Positions 12,170 to 24,112 of a DNA stretch of 64,000 bases are shown here, in pieces. A program made the translations under genes and the position numbers. How positions within the stretch are numbered: position 1 is the stretch's first letter; the number at the start of each line of letters is the position of its first letter. The notes under the pieces are model-generated. The model was not told where the DNA came from and did not search any database. It worked only from the letters and a program-made list of their open reading frames with translations. The stretch is from Cunninghamia lanceolata (taxonomy: Eukaryota; Streptophyta; Pinopsida; Cupressales; Cupressaceae): NCBI GenBank assembly GCA_027924645.1, contig BSBN01000293.1, forward strand, positions 10,812,501-10,876,500, read 5' to 3'.

Positions 12170-12830
12170 CTTTTCAAGTTCTGCTTTGACTAAGAGTGAT
12201 ATCTATGGGTGCATCTTGCAAAGCTTTTGTTTTATAGGCTTGGCATTTGGAGATACAACTAGATGATGAACCACAAGTGAAGGGTCTAATCTAGGCATGT
12301 CAACATATGTCCAAGAAAAATTGATTGTTCTTTGCATGAATAATTTGATGAAATCCTTCGTCTCTTGTTTTGATAAGGAAGCCGCTAGGAATGTGACCTT
12401 GGGATTCTGAACTGTACCGAGGATCATCTCTTGTGAGTCTTCAACTAAAAGATCTAATTTTTCTTGATACGTAGTTGGTAGGGGAAGGTCAAATCCTCCA
12501 TCCTTAGGTGCCTCAGAGAGGTTTTCACCATCAAATATGTCTTTTATTTTTACTATTTTATGATCAAGAGGTGCCACATTGTGGTTTTCACCTAGGGATC
12601 TATTTTTATTTTCTCTTTTACAACCGAAGGATTTGGAATTCTCACCAAAGTAAGCATCTTGACCTAAATCCATGATAAAACAAACTTTGTGATCACCAAG
12701 CGAAATACTATCCCAGAGTCCCATAAATTTTGCTATAGCCTCATCATTATGAAAGATGTCTAGAATGGGGGCCTCCTGTTGGTCCCAATCAATGAGTTCA
12801 GGGTAGATGAAGGATAGATTCTAGGTTTTA
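12170..12830 (-). pseudogene. Element G: pol linker before RT
   Basis: An open minus-strand stretch (12203-12724) leads into RT and ends IKQKLCKMHP, the usual phrase ahead of the gypsy RT fold. The middle (SLSKQETKDFIKLFMQ ... FSWTYVDMPRLDPSLVVHHL) is the segment typical of this gypsy lineage just before RT. No enzyme activity is expected here. Confidence 0.7.
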
Positions 12831-13060
12831 GTGGTTGAAGTGAGGGAAATGGATGATATCATAAATATCAAGGTTTCTTGGAATAAGTCTGTGATGTATA
12901 GGGAAGAGTCCTTGATGGTATCCTCTCTAGAGATCAAATCTACAGGAAAAGCTTTCACTACCTTCTCGAGAAAAAACTTGATGTCTAAGGCTCATGGTAC
13001 CTCCTTATCATATCCTAACCCTTGTTGGTTGTATTTCTTAGTCACAATAATTAGTTCCAT

Positions 13061-13429
13061 TTAACCTTGACCATGTTTCCCTAAGCCACCTTTTCCTTTA
13101 TAGGCCATGTTCTTGACAATTCTGAGATCATTACCATACTTTTTGACAGGTAGTGTTACCAGTTTTTTTTCTTCGTATAACCAAGATGATATATCTTCAA
13201 TGGTTTCTTCTTCTAACAAGCGTCCATCAGTGAATTGTGTGAGAGAAGTTGGTATCTTTAATTTCTTGGTGACTTTAGCTATGAGAGGTTTGCCATAAGA
13301 TTTTGGTGAAAGAGGCATCCTCCCCACGCAACAAGATTTTGAGATATCATACTTGCCAAATCCTATATCCCTGATATGGACTTTAATTTCTGGAAGGGGA
13401 TTGGATGTACCTATAGAGGCTTTTTGCAA
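13061..13429 (-). pseudogene. Element G: G-patch-like segment between protease and RT
   Basis: A 122-codon stretch ends NMAYKGKGGLGKHGQG, a glycine-rich G-patch-like signature with aromatic and GLGK elements. G-patch sequences bind nucleic acid or helicases and are known between protease and RT in some retroelements. The upstream part (DISSWLYEEKKLVTLPVKKYG) has no fold I can name. The interval 12831-13060 belongs to the same decayed frame. Confidence 0.6.
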
Positions 13430-13434
13430 AGTAT

Positions 13435-14036
13435 CTAGATCAATGTATAGTGGGGATGATTGGGCTTAAAAATTGTTGGGTATTTGGTTGCTATTCTTGT
13501 AACGCCCTTGTATGGTGCGAGAAAATTCAAATGGATTAGGATCTCCAAAGATAGTGATTTTAGTACCATTGAATGGGAACTTGAGGGATTTATGGTATGT
13601 AGAGGGTACAACACACATGGCATGAATCCATGGGCGTCCTAAGATAATATTGTATGGTAGCTCAATGTCTAAAAAACTGGCATCTTATTTCTAGCATGAC
13701 ATGGCCTACTTGAATAGGCAAATGTATGAAACCATTTGTTCGGTGCTCTACATCATCATATGCTTTGATAGTAATAGACTACTCAGTATTTATATGATCC
13801 TCAGAGTATCCTAGCTATTTCAGTAATTTGAGAGAACAAATATTCAGACTAGCACTACCATATATAAGTATATGTTTGATTTTACATTGGTGGATGAAAA
13901 CTTCGATATGGAGTGAATCGTTATGACAAGGATCATGAGATGGGAGGTCTTTTTTAGAAAAGACCACTTTGTAGGGTGATGCAATGTTACCTATCATGGC
14001 TTGAAAATCTATGACAACTATATTGTGGGGAATCAA
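13435..14036 (-). pseudogene. Element G: retropepsin-like protease
   Basis: The minus strand reads LPSHDPCHNDSLHIEV, then KHILIYGSASLNICSLKLLK. That is the position and shape of the gypsy protease hydrophobic-D-G-A/S-S motif, but the Asp is Tyr (IYGSAS), so it is inactive. Downstream (13435-13814) the frame continues with many stops (for example near 13650 and 13695) through the protease C-terminal part. Confidence 0.75.
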
Positions 14037-14051
14037 TGACTCTTGGAGGGC

Positions 14052-15036
14052 TCATTCAAGTACAACTTTATGCGCGGGTGATGACTTTAGAAGGTCTAAT
14101 ATTGAGATATGTGTGGGAGTCTTCCCTAGATATTCAACAAGATTATAATCAGATGTTACTATAAGATTAGGTGTTGGACCATGAAGGGTAACACGACCAT
14201 GATGAGTTGTGATGGCACATTCGAGATTTTTGCCTTTAATGGTAAGGGTGGATACATGACTTTCCTCAAAATGGCCCACAATGGAGTCATAAGAAGATGA
14301 AGCTTTGTTAATGCTCTTTCCTTTATCGAGATTTTGACCTTTACCATGTTGAGGGAATGAATCCTTACATACGTTGAGATCTTGGTTTGTGGTATGATGA
14401 GGAGGCTCGTCAAAAGTAACTTCACCTTTGTCTATGAGGTTTTGGATCATGTGATTCAATTTGATACAAGATGAGGTTTTATGTCCTTTTGTTTTATGGT
14501 ACTCACAATATTCATTATCTTTGTACCATGTAGGTTTGAAAGTGGGCTTGTCATATTTACGTGCTTCAGGTAGCATGATAAGTCCATTTTGCACAAGCTT
14601 TTTAAGGACTAATTCAATAGGTTCACCCAAAGGAGTGAACCTACGTCGTGGAGGGTAATCTTGTTGTGGACGTTCTTGTTTTTGTTTCTCCTGAGGAGTA
14701 GATTGGGTTGTCTTTGATTGAAGATTGAGTGGTTTTTGGAAAGTTTGGATGTGTTTAGAATCCACAACACCATCATTTACAATGTTCTTGTTTTTGTTCC
14801 AAAATTTAGGTTTGTCATTTGATTGTTGGGGAGTGTTGTCTTTATTCTCCTAAAAGATTTTGACTAAACCTTTTGCAATGAGGGATTTTTTGATATTTAG
14901 TTCCTTTGTAAATGATCTCATCAAATGTGGTAGCACTTTGGATTTGTAGATGAAACCCAAGATATGGATTAATGTTTTGGACAAAGATGTTAACGAGTTG
15001 CTTTTCAAGTATTTGAACTAGGAATTTGCTAGCCAT
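14052..15036 (-). pseudogene. Element G: Gag C-terminal part with zinc finger
   Basis: The open part 14052-14765 has a lysine/glutamine-rich lead, RRRFTPLGEPIELVLKKL, a CEYHKTKGHKTSSC finger (C-x3-H-x4-H-x3-C spacing, as in Tat-type Gag), then LNHMIQNLIDKGEV. The N-side piece 14842-15036 (LVQILEKQLVNIFVQNINP) continues the Gag core. A stop near 14850 separates the two. The finger binds RNA during packaging. Confidence 0.8.
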
Positions 15037-15081
15037 ATTTCTCCATCTTTGTAGGAAGGAGATAAAAGTTTCACCATTTCT

Positions 15082-15573
15082 CTATTTGTTTTTACACAAG
15101 TCCATCATGGATACCTCATGTTCAGTGTTATAAGAGAAATGGGTGGCAAACATTTCAGCTAATTCATTGAAAGTTTTAATACCCGTGGGTAGGTGTGAGA
15201 ACCATTCTATAGCTTGTCCTCCAAGACTACGAGGAAAGAGGTGCATAAGATATGTGTCATTATGTGCAACCTCAAAGCAAGCTATGTAGAACTCTCTAAG
15301 ATGGTCTTTTGGATCTCCTTTTCCCTTGTATTTGTCAAATTTTGACATGTCAAAATTAGGGGGAAAAGGGATCATTGGTAATGATCGATCAAATGGGTAT
15401 GGAGAAACCTCCTCCAAAGAGAAGGTTTTCTTGGTGTGACCAAATGAAAGATTAGATACTTGTTTTGGCAATTTAGAAAATTTAAGCTCAAGAGTGGATG
15501 GAGGTGTTGGTAAAGCCAAATTTTGTTGGATTTGAGGTGGTTGTTGCTGCCCATAAGATGTATTGGAATTCAA
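15082..15573 (-). pseudogene. Element G: Gag capsid-like core
   Basis: Typical gypsy Gag core (Retrotrans_gag type): FDKYKGKGDPKDHLREFY, then LMHLFPRSLGGQAIEWFSHL and FATHFSYNTEHEVSMMDL. It assembles the virus-like particle in the cytoplasm. It is preceded by a long proline/glutamine/asparagine-rich N-terminal region (15574-16975) and followed, after stops, by the rest of Gag. Confidence 0.85.
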
Positions 15574-16975
15574 TCCATAAGCATTAAAATTGTATGGGTC
15601 ATATGAAGTTTGGGGGTTGTTTTGGGTAGGATCAACGAAGAAAGTTGGAGGTTGTTGATTTTGTGGGGGTGTTAGGTATGAGTGTTGACTTTGTGAATAT
15701 TGAGGGGGATTTTGATATTGTTGTGGAGGGATGATGTATGTGTTTTGATTTGGTTGTGGTTGAGGTAGATTGACATATGAGGTATTTAGATTTGATGTGT
15801 GTTAGGGACGATTGATATACGTGTTGGGGTTTGAAGAATGTTGAGGTGGAGGAAGATATGTGGTGTTTATGGTCGAAGAATGTTGGGGTGGAGTAATGTA
15901 AGTATTGTTTAGATTTTGAGGTGGTTGAGGTGGATTGACATGGGTAGTATTAATGTTTGAAGAATGTTGGGGTGGATTGAAATGAGTAGTATTGATGTTT
16001 GAAGAATGTTGGGGTGGATTGACATGAGTAGTATTGATGTTTCAAGAATATTGGGGTGGAGTGATGGAGATGTTGTTTAGGTTTTGGGGTGATGATGTTT
16101 GGGGTGTTTGAACTTGTGACACTTGTGGTGGATTGATATAAGCATTAATAGGTGTGTAATTGGGATGCAAAGATGTCTGTGGTGGGGTAGCATATGCAAG
16201 GTTAGATATAGATGTGTGAACTTGTGACATGGGTGGAGGATTTTGAGGATTCATAGGCATGGAGGTGGTGGAGAAGGGGTTTGATTGTTAAGCTTGTTTT
16301 GCTAGATTAGCTTGTCTCACTAGTTTGGCTTAATGATGGAGGGTTTATTGTTGAGCTTTGTAAATATCCATGGGAGTAAGGAGAGGTCCCTGTGATGTCT
16401 CTCTCGTAGGATTTTGATTTTGATAAAGAGGATTGACATATTTAGTGGTGAAAGGATTAGATACTCCCTCTTGTGAAGATGATTCAGGAAATGGTGTAGA
16501 TATGGTAGACATGGTTTGGATGGGGTTTATTTGTGGTCTACCCATAACATTAACAACATTTTGAAATGGATCTTTCTCCTTAAGAGTAGTGATCTTGATT
16601 GGACCTTAAGAGTTTATCAATGGCTTCTATGGTTTTAGGATCTTGCATGATTTCATCTAGATCTTGAGACCCTTCTTCTTGAGAGGATTGACCTTCTTGA
16701 AAGTTTCTCTCTTCTTGAGAGGGATTTTGATCAATGGTAGATTATTTTGGAAGGAGATTATGATGATGTAGCCCTGTGGTATACTGTCTAGCACCTATCC
16801 CTATGGTATTATCCTCTTGAGGATTGTTTTGGACAACATTATGAGGACTGTTTTGAGTGTTTGATGGTGGATTTTTTGGGATGATTTGATGGTGATGTTT
16901 AGGGGTGTTTTTCTTAGCCTCCATGGCTTGACAATATTGCTTGCTAGTGGTGACCATAAGATGATTCAAATGCAC
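15574..16975 (-). pseudogene. Element G: low-complexity Gag N-terminal region
   Basis: Minus-strand frames are rich in P, Q, N, S and T (for example NPPQVSQVQTPQTSSPQNLN), broken by stops near 16036, 16290, 16335, 16605 and 16743. A plausible Gag start is the methionine of MVTTSKQYCQAM near 16957. It contains a run of 42-bp repeats (15835-16075) listed separately. Confidence 0.6.
15835..16075 (-). repeat. 42-bp tandem repeats in Gag coding sequence
   Basis: On the plus strand, units beginning GAAGAATGTTGGGGTGGA recur at 42-bp spacing around 15958-16041, with diverged copies on both sides. In the Gag frame (minus) each unit codes a 14-residue repeat, NINTTHFNPPQHSS. The 42-bp length keeps the frame, so the array expanded while the protein was under use or neutral to it. 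Confidence 0.75.
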
Positions 16976-18599
16976 TAAAACAAAGATTGAGGGATTGATT
17001 TGATAAACTAGTTGATGGATTTGATATGGGTTGCTTGTGGAAGATTATAGAACTAGATCAATATCTTATTTGGATAAAGGATTACCTATCATAGAGGTAG
17101 ACTAATGACCTCAAATGAAGGCGGATAGGGTTAATGGCATAAAACCAACTCAAGAGAAGTTCATTCTCTAAGCTAATAAAATACCAATAACAGATACTAA
17201 TTTACCTCCAAAAGACTAAAGAGAGAAAAAGATTTCTAAAAGAAGAGATAAACTAGGGGATGGTTGTTGTGATCTAGACTCTATGGTGGAAGCCAAATTA
17301 CAAAGCTTTGCTAGCTGGGTAAGGATTTAGGCTTGTTTGGTGAAGGTGGATTGATAGATAGTAATCTCACTAGGATAAATGGCTTGAAAAATTCCAAGTT
17401 CTGGCTATGATAATGGATGGCGATGGTCTAATGGATGCCAGAATAGGTTTGATAGTACTGTAGGATGCTCACTCATAGGGTAATTGATCAAAAATTTGAA
17501 GTTCACTGTGTTCTGGGTTAAATAGATGACAAACAGTTTGACAGAGACCAAAAGCGCTTGACTGTTGCTCAGAGGTGCTTGACTGTTGCTCAAAGACGCT
17601 TGACTGTTGCTCAGGGGCATGTTTTTGTGATAGGTTGGTTAAAATGATAGAAAGAAAAGGTGCTTAAATGTTTCCCAGAGGCACTTGACTGTTTGCTAGA
17701 GGCACTTTTCAGCACACCAAAGGTGCTTGACTGTGGTTAAAAGGTGCTTTAAATCAGCTCAAAGGCACTTCAATTATGTGCAAATGCATTTTTTTGTAAC
17801 AATGATGTTTCAAGGTAAGATTTGGATAGATTTTGGTTTCATTTCTTGGTAAGAGAAAAAAACACAGTAAACAAGATGGCTAAGGAAAATAATGAGTGTA
17901 TGTTCAAGGCTCACAAAAAGCCCAAATTTCCATGGGTATAACACAATTGAAGACAAATCAAACATTTTTTATACCTAAGGACACAGCTTCACTACAATAC
18001 ATTAGCCTACATCTTGGAATCTCCATCGACTCAAGTGTTATCACACCTAATGTGGGTGTGTACACTTTTTTGTCTCTGCAAGAGAGGACTTATAGGGACC
18101 TCTAGGACTAGAAGGATAACCCAATCACCCTTTCCCCAAAAAGCTACAAGTAGCTTATGCTAAGCCAGGGATTTCTGTCTCATCTCAAGGGAGCCTTATG
18201 GTGAGTATCATGGGAGCAAAACCTTCTATGCCCTTGCACTGAAAATTATCACAATGTTTGGAGGTAGATTAGGTAGTCACTAACTATGAGGTTTCTAGTT
18301 GTTTTTTGGGGACCAACACCTTGCGAGCATTCAACAAGCCACTAAAAGCTTTAGCCAACTTTACTAGGAGTGTAATATACCTTACACAAATGCAAAATTT
18401 CTTTCACAAAAGTTTTAGTACACCTCCTTTCAAATCGACACCGTATGACAAAGGCTAACGCTGGTAAGGACTTAGCTTTCGCCTTGACCAATTTGTGTAG
18501 CGGTCCAAAGGAAAATCCTCTTAGGGTCGTCCCCTCTTGGATGAAACATAATCCAAAAGGCAGGCCCTTCTAAGGGATAAACAAAAAGTAAAAATAGAT
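16976..18599 (-). other. Element G: leader, part nearer gag
   Basis: No supported gene. This is the long untranslated leader between gag and the 5' LTR, cut by element B at 18600. It includes an array of about 21-bp degenerate repeats (17540-17800). Confidence 0.6.
17540..17800 (-). repeat. About 21-bp degenerate repeats in G leader
   Basis: Plus-strand units such as GTGCTTGACTGTTGCTCAGA recur head to tail (17553, 17574, 17595) and become more diverged to about 17790. In the minus frame they read as repeats of SNSQAPL. The same repeat type appears on the far side of B (26030-26600), confirming that B split one leader. Confidence 0.75.
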
Positions 18600-18604
18600 G
18601 GGTC

Positions 18605-19900
18605 TGTTGGCAAGTATGAGGTGAGCCAGTGTTGTCATTGATGTCAACATACTCATACTGCACTGACAAGAAGGATTTGATGAGCTTTGTGCTGAGGATA
18701 TTGAGAAAATTAGCCTCAGTCAGGAACAGTGAAGAACAGTGATGAGAAGAAGGTAAATATACTGTATAGGATGAGAACCGGAGGATGCGGATTAAAGGGT
18801 TAGTAGATATGAATCTTGAGATGCTACAGTTAAGATTTCAGAGGTCCGCATGAAGATCTGAAGGAGTTATGGCTGCCGGTATAGAACCGGGTCCGGCAAG
18901 TATCCGGAGGTGACAGAGGATCACAAAAAGGTCCGGTGAGGTCCGGAATTGTATTATCATAATCTGCGGATTGGAAGGAGTGTTTGAGATGTCCTTGTGA
19001 TGTGTCATCCTGATTTGTGTGTGATTTGGAGGTCCGGAAGTACCTCCTGCATTATGACAGTGGCGACAGACTGTGTTCTTGAAGTTCCGGATGAGGAAGA
19101 CAAGAGATCCCAGTAAGCAGAGGAAGTGCGGATGTATCCGGACATTCAGACAGACTTGTGAAGGTTCTTGAATCATGTTTAGGTTGTGTTGTTGGTCCGC
19201 ATTGATGGTAGAGCCCGGAATTGAAGTTATTCTTCCGGATGAAGTTATTGCTCTGTTTAGCCGACCGGATGAGTTGTTCATCCTGCGAATGTTCTTGTGA
19301 TAGCCGACCGGATGTGTTATTCATCTTGCGGATACTCCTATGGTTGTTTGCCGACTTAGATGCTTGCTCCTAAGTCGATGTCTTGTATAAATAATGATTT
19401 GTGAATTCATTTCAGGGTGTGGCATGTGGATGAGCAGGATATAGCGAAGAAAGGTGCGAAAGGCAGAGCAGAGATTGTTGGGCTTAATTGGAACTGATCC
19501 GGACATAGTAGAGATGTCGTTCTCCAGTTCAAGACTGTGATTTTTATCACTTTGTAGACAGTGTGTCTCCTTGTAGGCAGTGGGCCTCTTTGTGAGCAGT
19601 GTGCTCGGGCAGTGAGCCCTTATTGGCATATGCCATTCATTTTTCCTTATTCTTCTAACAGAGAATAATTCTTGGGTTAATCACCCCGTGGTTTTTCCCT
19701 TAACCGGGTTTTCCACGTCAAAATCTTGGTGTTCAATGTGTTGATGCTTATTTGCTCTTGTGTTTATGTATTGTGCTTCCATGAATGATTATTTGATATG
19801 CTGCTAACTAACAACAGAGAATTAAGTGTTTGAAAGAGAACAAGTTCTATACAACTGATTCACCCCCCCCCCCTCTCAGTTGTATGCCCTAGATCCAACA
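18605..19900 (+). repeat. Element B: 5' LTR
   Basis: Starts TGTTGGCAAGTATGAGG and ends ...GATCCAACA, directly before the PBS. TATA box TATAAATAA at 19386-19394. A GGTTTTCCACGT box lies near 19706. A terminal hairpin ATACAACTGA (19849-19858) / TCAGTTGTAT (19876-19885) encloses an 11-C run. The LTR is unusually rich in CCGG and CCGGA sites. Confidence 0.96.
19386..19394 (+). promoter_or_regulatory. Element B: 5' LTR TATA box
   Basis: TATAAATAA at a position usual for the U3/R promoter of a copia LTR. It is repeated at 25209-25217 in the 3' LTR. It should direct transcription of the genomic RNA starting some 30 bp downstream; the start itself is not visible from sequence. Confidence 0.65.
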
Positions 19901-19902
19901 AT

Positions 19903-19914
19903 TGGTATCAGAGC
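19903..19914 (+). other. Element B: primer-binding site (initiator tRNA-Met)
   Basis: TGGTATCAGAGC, two bases after the LTR end. This is the usual plant copia sequence complementary to the 3' end of initiator tRNA-Met, which primes minus-strand DNA synthesis. Confidence 0.93.
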
Positions 19915-19957
19915 TAAGTTCCTCTGATAGGAGCTTAACCGCTTGAGGTGATCCAGG

Positions 19958-22900
19958 ATGTCGTCATACAAGAAGGATAGTCCGAAGTTCGATGGAACCA
20001 ACTTCACTCTCTGGAAAGGTCGCATGAAGTGTCATTTGGAATGTATGGGAAAAGCATACTTGGCTATGATTTCAAAACCATATATACCCCCACAAGGTGG
20101 TCCGACAACTCCAGATGAAACCACAGAAGCTGAAAACAATCTGCGGACCAAGGAAGCTCTTCTAAGCGCATTGAATGACTCAGATCTCTCGAATGTCATT
20201 GACCTACCAACTGCATATGAGATCCTAACTAAACTGGAACTTCTGTATGAAGGAAATGAGTTTGTCAAAAGTGCAAGGTTGCAAAGTCTGAAAGGGAAAT
20301 TTGAAAGATTGAAAATGAGAGATGATGAAAACATTACTACCTTTATGCCAAGAGTAAATGAGTTGGTATGTGGAATCAGAAATGCTGGTGGAACTCTAGA
20401 TGAAAATGAGATTGTCTGCAAAATCCTAAGATCCCTTCCTGCTGCCTACAAAATCAAAGTTGCTGCCATTGATGAATTCAGAGCCCACACAACAGTCACA
20501 AGAGAACAACTGGCTGGCAAACTAGCTGCATTTGAAATGACCGAGTTTGGAGATGATCCTCCCAAGACTGAATCTGCTTTCAAAGCCAGTGCCTATGTGA
20601 AAGGCAAACAGAGATTTGATCCGGGTGAAAACTCATCAAGGAAAATGTCATGGTATGATCAAGCAAGAAGAGACATGGAAAAAGAAGAAGCAGAAACAGC
20701 TCAACTTGAAGCCCTCATTGCAAAGAGACTGCCAAGAGGATCCGGTAAGTATGAAGGAAAACTACCCTTTAAGTGTTTTAACTGCAATAAGATTGGTCAT
20801 TTTGCCTCAAGATGTCCGGAGAGATCTGCAAGATCTAATACTCACAGACAAAGGTTTCAAAAGAATTGCTATTATGTTCATGAAGAAGATGACAATGAAG
20901 GAGTAACAGATGATGAATCAGATCCAGGAAGCAAATCCAGAAATGAGTGGGTGTTTATAGCCATCAAGGAAGAAGATTCCTTGCTCTCTGAATCTGTCAA
21001 TCACAAAGTTGTTGAAAAAGCCTTGGCTGCTCAAGTGGAAGAAAAGGATGATTGGGTTATTGACAGTGGATGCTCTCACCATATGACTGGTGACAAGAAT
21101 AAGTTCTTAGACTTGGAAAGATATGAAGGAGGAATGGTAAAGTTTGGTGACAATTCTGCTGGCAGAATCAGAGGTAGGGGAACTATTTCCTTTGATGGTA
21201 AGAGCAAAACAGGTAATGTACTATATGTTGAAGGATTGAAGCACAATCTTCTCAGTGTTGGTCAGTTAGTGGACAAAGGCTATGATCTCCGGTTCAAGAA
21301 TGGAAAATGCAGAATCTTTACAAGCTCCGGAACTGAAATTGCATCCGGTACTCAGACAAGAGGTAACATCTTTCATCTGGTTGGTTCAAATAAAAGTTGT
21401 TTGTTTGTTCAAATTGATCAGAGTTGGTTATGGCATAGAAGAATGTGTCATGTAAATTTTGATAACATCATCAAAATAAGCAATACTCAGGCTGTGAGAG
21501 ATCTTCCAAAGTTGATAAAACCTACAAACAGTGTGTGTAAAGAATGTCAGTTAGGCAAACAAAGCAGAGTCTCTTTTAAAAGCAAAGATCAGTCTTCTAC
21601 CGGTTTGTTGGAATTAGTACATACTGATCTATGTGGTCCGACAAGAATCAAGAGTCTGCAAGGTGATAGATATTTCATGTTGTTAATTGATGATCATTCC
21701 CGGATGATGTGGGTTACCTTTCTAAAAGAAAAATCAGAAGCTTTTGAGAAGTTCAAAATCTTCAAAGCTATGGTGGAGAATCAAACCGGATTGAAACTAA
21801 AGTGTCTAAGGTCTGATAGAGGTGGTGAATTTACATCTGGTGAATTCATTGACTTTTGTGAGAAACAGGGTATAAGGAGACAGTTGTCTGCTCCTAAGAC
21901 TCCACAGCAGAATGGAGTAGTTGAGAGAAAGAACCGGACCATCCAGGAAGCTGCTAGGACAATGATGTTGGAAGCAAATGTTCCTCAAATGTTTTGGAAA
22001 GAAGCTATCAGCACTGCAGTCTACACTCTCAATCGAGTTCAAATCAGAAACAACACCGGTAAGACCCCCTATGAACTTTGGTTTGGCATCACTCCTACTG
22101 TGAAATATTTCAGGGTATTTGGTAGCAAGTGTTATATTAAAAGAGATGAAGATCTAGGAAAGTTTGATGCTAGAAGTGATGAAGGAATTTTCTTGGGCTA
22201 CTCCACTCAAAGCAAAGCATACCGGTGTTACAATAAGAGATTGAGGAAGATGATAGAAAGTACCAATGTAAAGGTTGATGAAGGAATTGAGAAGCCTTCA
22301 AGATTTTATGAATTTGATGAAGATGACCAAGATAGTGTTCAAGGAACTCAATCCTCTTCGGTGAAACAGAGTCAGCCTGATCCGGTAAATCAGGAAGAAG
22401 AGTTAGGTTTGAATGAGCCTGATCAAGAAACAGCAGTACTGGATACTCCCAAAATTCCAAGGTATGTAAAACTGAATCACTCTGAAGATCAGATCATAGG
22501 TGACAGAAACAAAGGTGTACAAACTAGAAGGAATATTGCTCAAGATCAGAATGAATGTTGTCTGATTTCAAAGATTGAACCTAAAACAATAAATGAAGCC
22601 TGCAATGATGAAAATTGGACCAAAGCAATGGAAGATGAACTGATGCAAATTGAGAAAAATCATAATTGGGATCTTGTTCCCAGACCTAGAGACAGGAATG
22701 TAATTGGAACCAAGTGGGTCTTCCGGAACAAACTAAATGAAGCTGGTGAAGTAATCAGAAACAAAGCTAGATTGGTCTGCAAAGGCTACTCTCAAATAGA
22801 AGGAATTGACTTTGAAGAGACTTTTGCTCCGGTAGCAAGAATTGAAGCAGTCAGATTACTTCTTGCATTTGCTGCCTTCAAAGATTTCAAGGTATATCAG

Positions 22901-24112
22901 ATGGATGTCAAGTCTGCCTTCCTAAATGGTGATCTGGAAGAAGAAGTCTACATTGAACAACCGGATGGATTTCAATTGTCTGATAATAATGATATGGTCT
23001 GCAAGTTGAAGCAAGCTTTGTATGGATTGAAGCAAGCCCCAAGAGCATGGTATGAAAGGTTGGATAAGCATCTTGTGCAGATTGGATTCAACAAAGGTAC
23101 TGCTGACAGCAACTTATATTTCAAAATTGATCATGAAAACATTCTGATTGTTGAAGTGTTTGTGGATGATATCATTTTTGGAGGAAGAGATAGTATGTGT
23201 AAAACTTTTGCAAATCAGATGAAAAGTGAGTTTGAAATGTCTATGCTTGGTGAAATGAATTTCTTCTTGGGTCTGCAAATTACTCAAACAAAAGAAGGGA
23301 TCTTCATCTCTCAGACCAAATATGTGAAGGAATTGTTAAAAAAATTTGGTATGGAAGACTCAAAGCCTATGAACACTCCTATGGCAACCGGATGTAAGTT
23401 AAGCAAAGATGATGATTCTCCAAAGGCAGATCAGACAAAGTATAGATCAATGATTGGTGGATTGTTGTATCTCACTCAAACTAGACCAGATATAATGCAA
23501 GCTGTTGGTCTTGTGGCAAGATTCCAGGCTGATCCTAGAGAATCTCATGTTATGGCAATCAAAAGAATTTTTAGAAACTTGAAAGGGACAGTTGAGTATG
23601 GTCTATGGTATCCTAGAGATCCGGATTTCTCTCTTCATGCTTACACAGATGCAGATTGGGCAGGAGATGTGGATGACCGGAAGAGCACTAGTGGTGGAGC
23701 ATTCTTTTTGGGGAAGAGATTGGTTTCTTGGCTAAGCAAGAAACAAGATGCAATATCTCTGTCTACAACTGAAGCAGAATACATTGCAGCAGCAGGTAGT
23801 TGCACTCAAATCTTGTGGATGAAGCAGATGCTAAGAGACATCAAAGTTGAATATGAGGAGCCTATTACAATTTTCTGTGATAATTCAAGTGCAATTAATA
23901 TTTCCAAGAATCCGGTATTGCATTCTAAGACTAAGCACATATCTATCAAATTTCACTTTTTGAGAGAACAAGTAAACAAGGAAGAAGTCAGATTGGAGTA
24001 TGTTCCCTCCAAGGATCAGATTGCAGATATCTTTACAAAACCTCTTCCCAAGGACTCTTTTGAATATCTCCGGGAGAAGTTAGGGGTCATGGCCCCTCCG
24101 GTGATGAACTAA
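19958..24112 (+). CDS. Element B: intact copia Gag-Pol polyprotein (1384 aa)
   Basis: An uninterrupted frame, starting at the ATG 58 bp after the LTR in the context GGATGTCG. Domains by residue: UBN2-type Gag about 1-200; CCHC zinc knuckle C273-C276-H281-C286; aspartic protease D369-S-G; integrase zinc finger H493, H498, C527, C530; integrase core D557, D620, E656 (DD35E spacing); RT about 880-1110 with D983 and the F-V-D-D loop (D1070, D1071); RNase H with D1231, E1272 and D1308. All catalytic residues are present. Gag packages RNA, protease cuts the polyprotein, RT/RNase H makes cDNA and integrase inserts it in the nucleus. Gag and Pol share one frame with no frameshift, so the ratio must be set otherwise. 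No envelope-like ORF follows. This is the only full-length coding sequence in the window. Confidence 0.97.
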   Translation: MSSYKKDSPKFDGTNFTLWKGRMKCHLECMGKAYLAMISKPYIPPQGGPTTPDETTEAENNLRTKEALLSALNDSDLSNVIDLPTAYEILTKLELLYEGNEFVKSARLQSLKGKFERLKMRDDENITTFMPRVNELVCGIRNAGGTLDENEIVCKILRSLPAAYKIKVAAIDEFRAHTTVTREQLAGKLAAFEMTEFGDDPPKTESAFKASAYVKGKQRFDPGENSSRKMSWYDQARRDMEKEEAETAQLEALIAKRLPRGSGKYEGKLPFKCFNCNKIGHFASRCPERSARSNTHRQRFQKNCYYVHEEDDNEGVTDDESDPGSKSRNEWVFIAIKEEDSLLSESVNHKVVEKALAAQVEEKDDWVIDSGCSHHMTGDKNKFLDLERYEGGMVKFGDNSAGRIRGRGTISFDGKSKTGNVLYVEGLKHNLLSVGQLVDKGYDLRFKNGKCRIFTSSGTEIASGTQTRGNIFHLVGSNKSCLFVQIDQSWLWHRRMCHVNFDNIIKISNTQAVRDLPKLIKPTNSVCKECQLGKQSRVSFKSKDQSSTGLLELVHTDLCGPTRIKSLQGDRYFMLLIDDHSRMMWVTFLKEKSEAFEKFKIFKAMVENQTGLKLKCLRSDRGGEFTSGEFIDFCEKQGIRRQLSAPKTPQQNGVVERKNRTIQEAARTMMLEANVPQMFWKEAISTAVYTLNRVQIRNNTGKTPYELWFGITPTVKYFRVFGSKCYIKRDEDLGKFDARSDEGIFLGYSTQSKAYRCYNKRLRKMIESTNVKVDEGIEKPSRFYEFDEDDQDSVQGTQSSSVKQSQPDPVNQEEELGLNEPDQETAVLDTPKIPRYVKLNHSEDQIIGDRNKGVQTRRNIAQDQNECCLISKIEPKTINEACNDENWTKAMEDELMQIEKNHNWDLVPRPRDRNVIGTKWVFRNKLNEAGEVIRNKARLVCKGYSQIEGIDFEETFAPVARIEAVRLLLAFAAFKDFKVYQMDVKSAFLNGDLEEEVYIEQPDGFQLSDNNDMVCKLKQALYGLKQAPRAWYERLDKHLVQIGFNKGTADSNLYFKIDHENILIVEVFVDDIIFGGRDSMCKTFANQMKSEFEMSMLGEMNFFLGLQITQTKEGIFISQTKYVKELLKKFGMEDSKPMNTPMATGCKLSKDDDSPKADQTKYRSMIGGLLYLTQTRPDIMQAVGLVARFQADPRESHVMAIKRIFRNLKGTVEYGLWYPRDPDFSLHAYTDADWAGDVDDRKSTSGGAFFLGKRLVSWLSKKQDAISLSTTEAEYIAAAGSCTQILWMKQMLRDIKVEYEEPITIFCDNSSAINISKNPVLHSKTKHISIKFHFLREQVNKEEVRLEYVPSKDQIADIFTKPLPKDSFEYLREKLGVMAPPVMN

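Noticed and set aside
18838..19629. Antisense open frames in the 5' LTR of B (repeated at 24661-25452)
   Set aside because: They occur in both LTRs because the LTRs are near-identical. They overlap the promoter region and have no recognisable domain.
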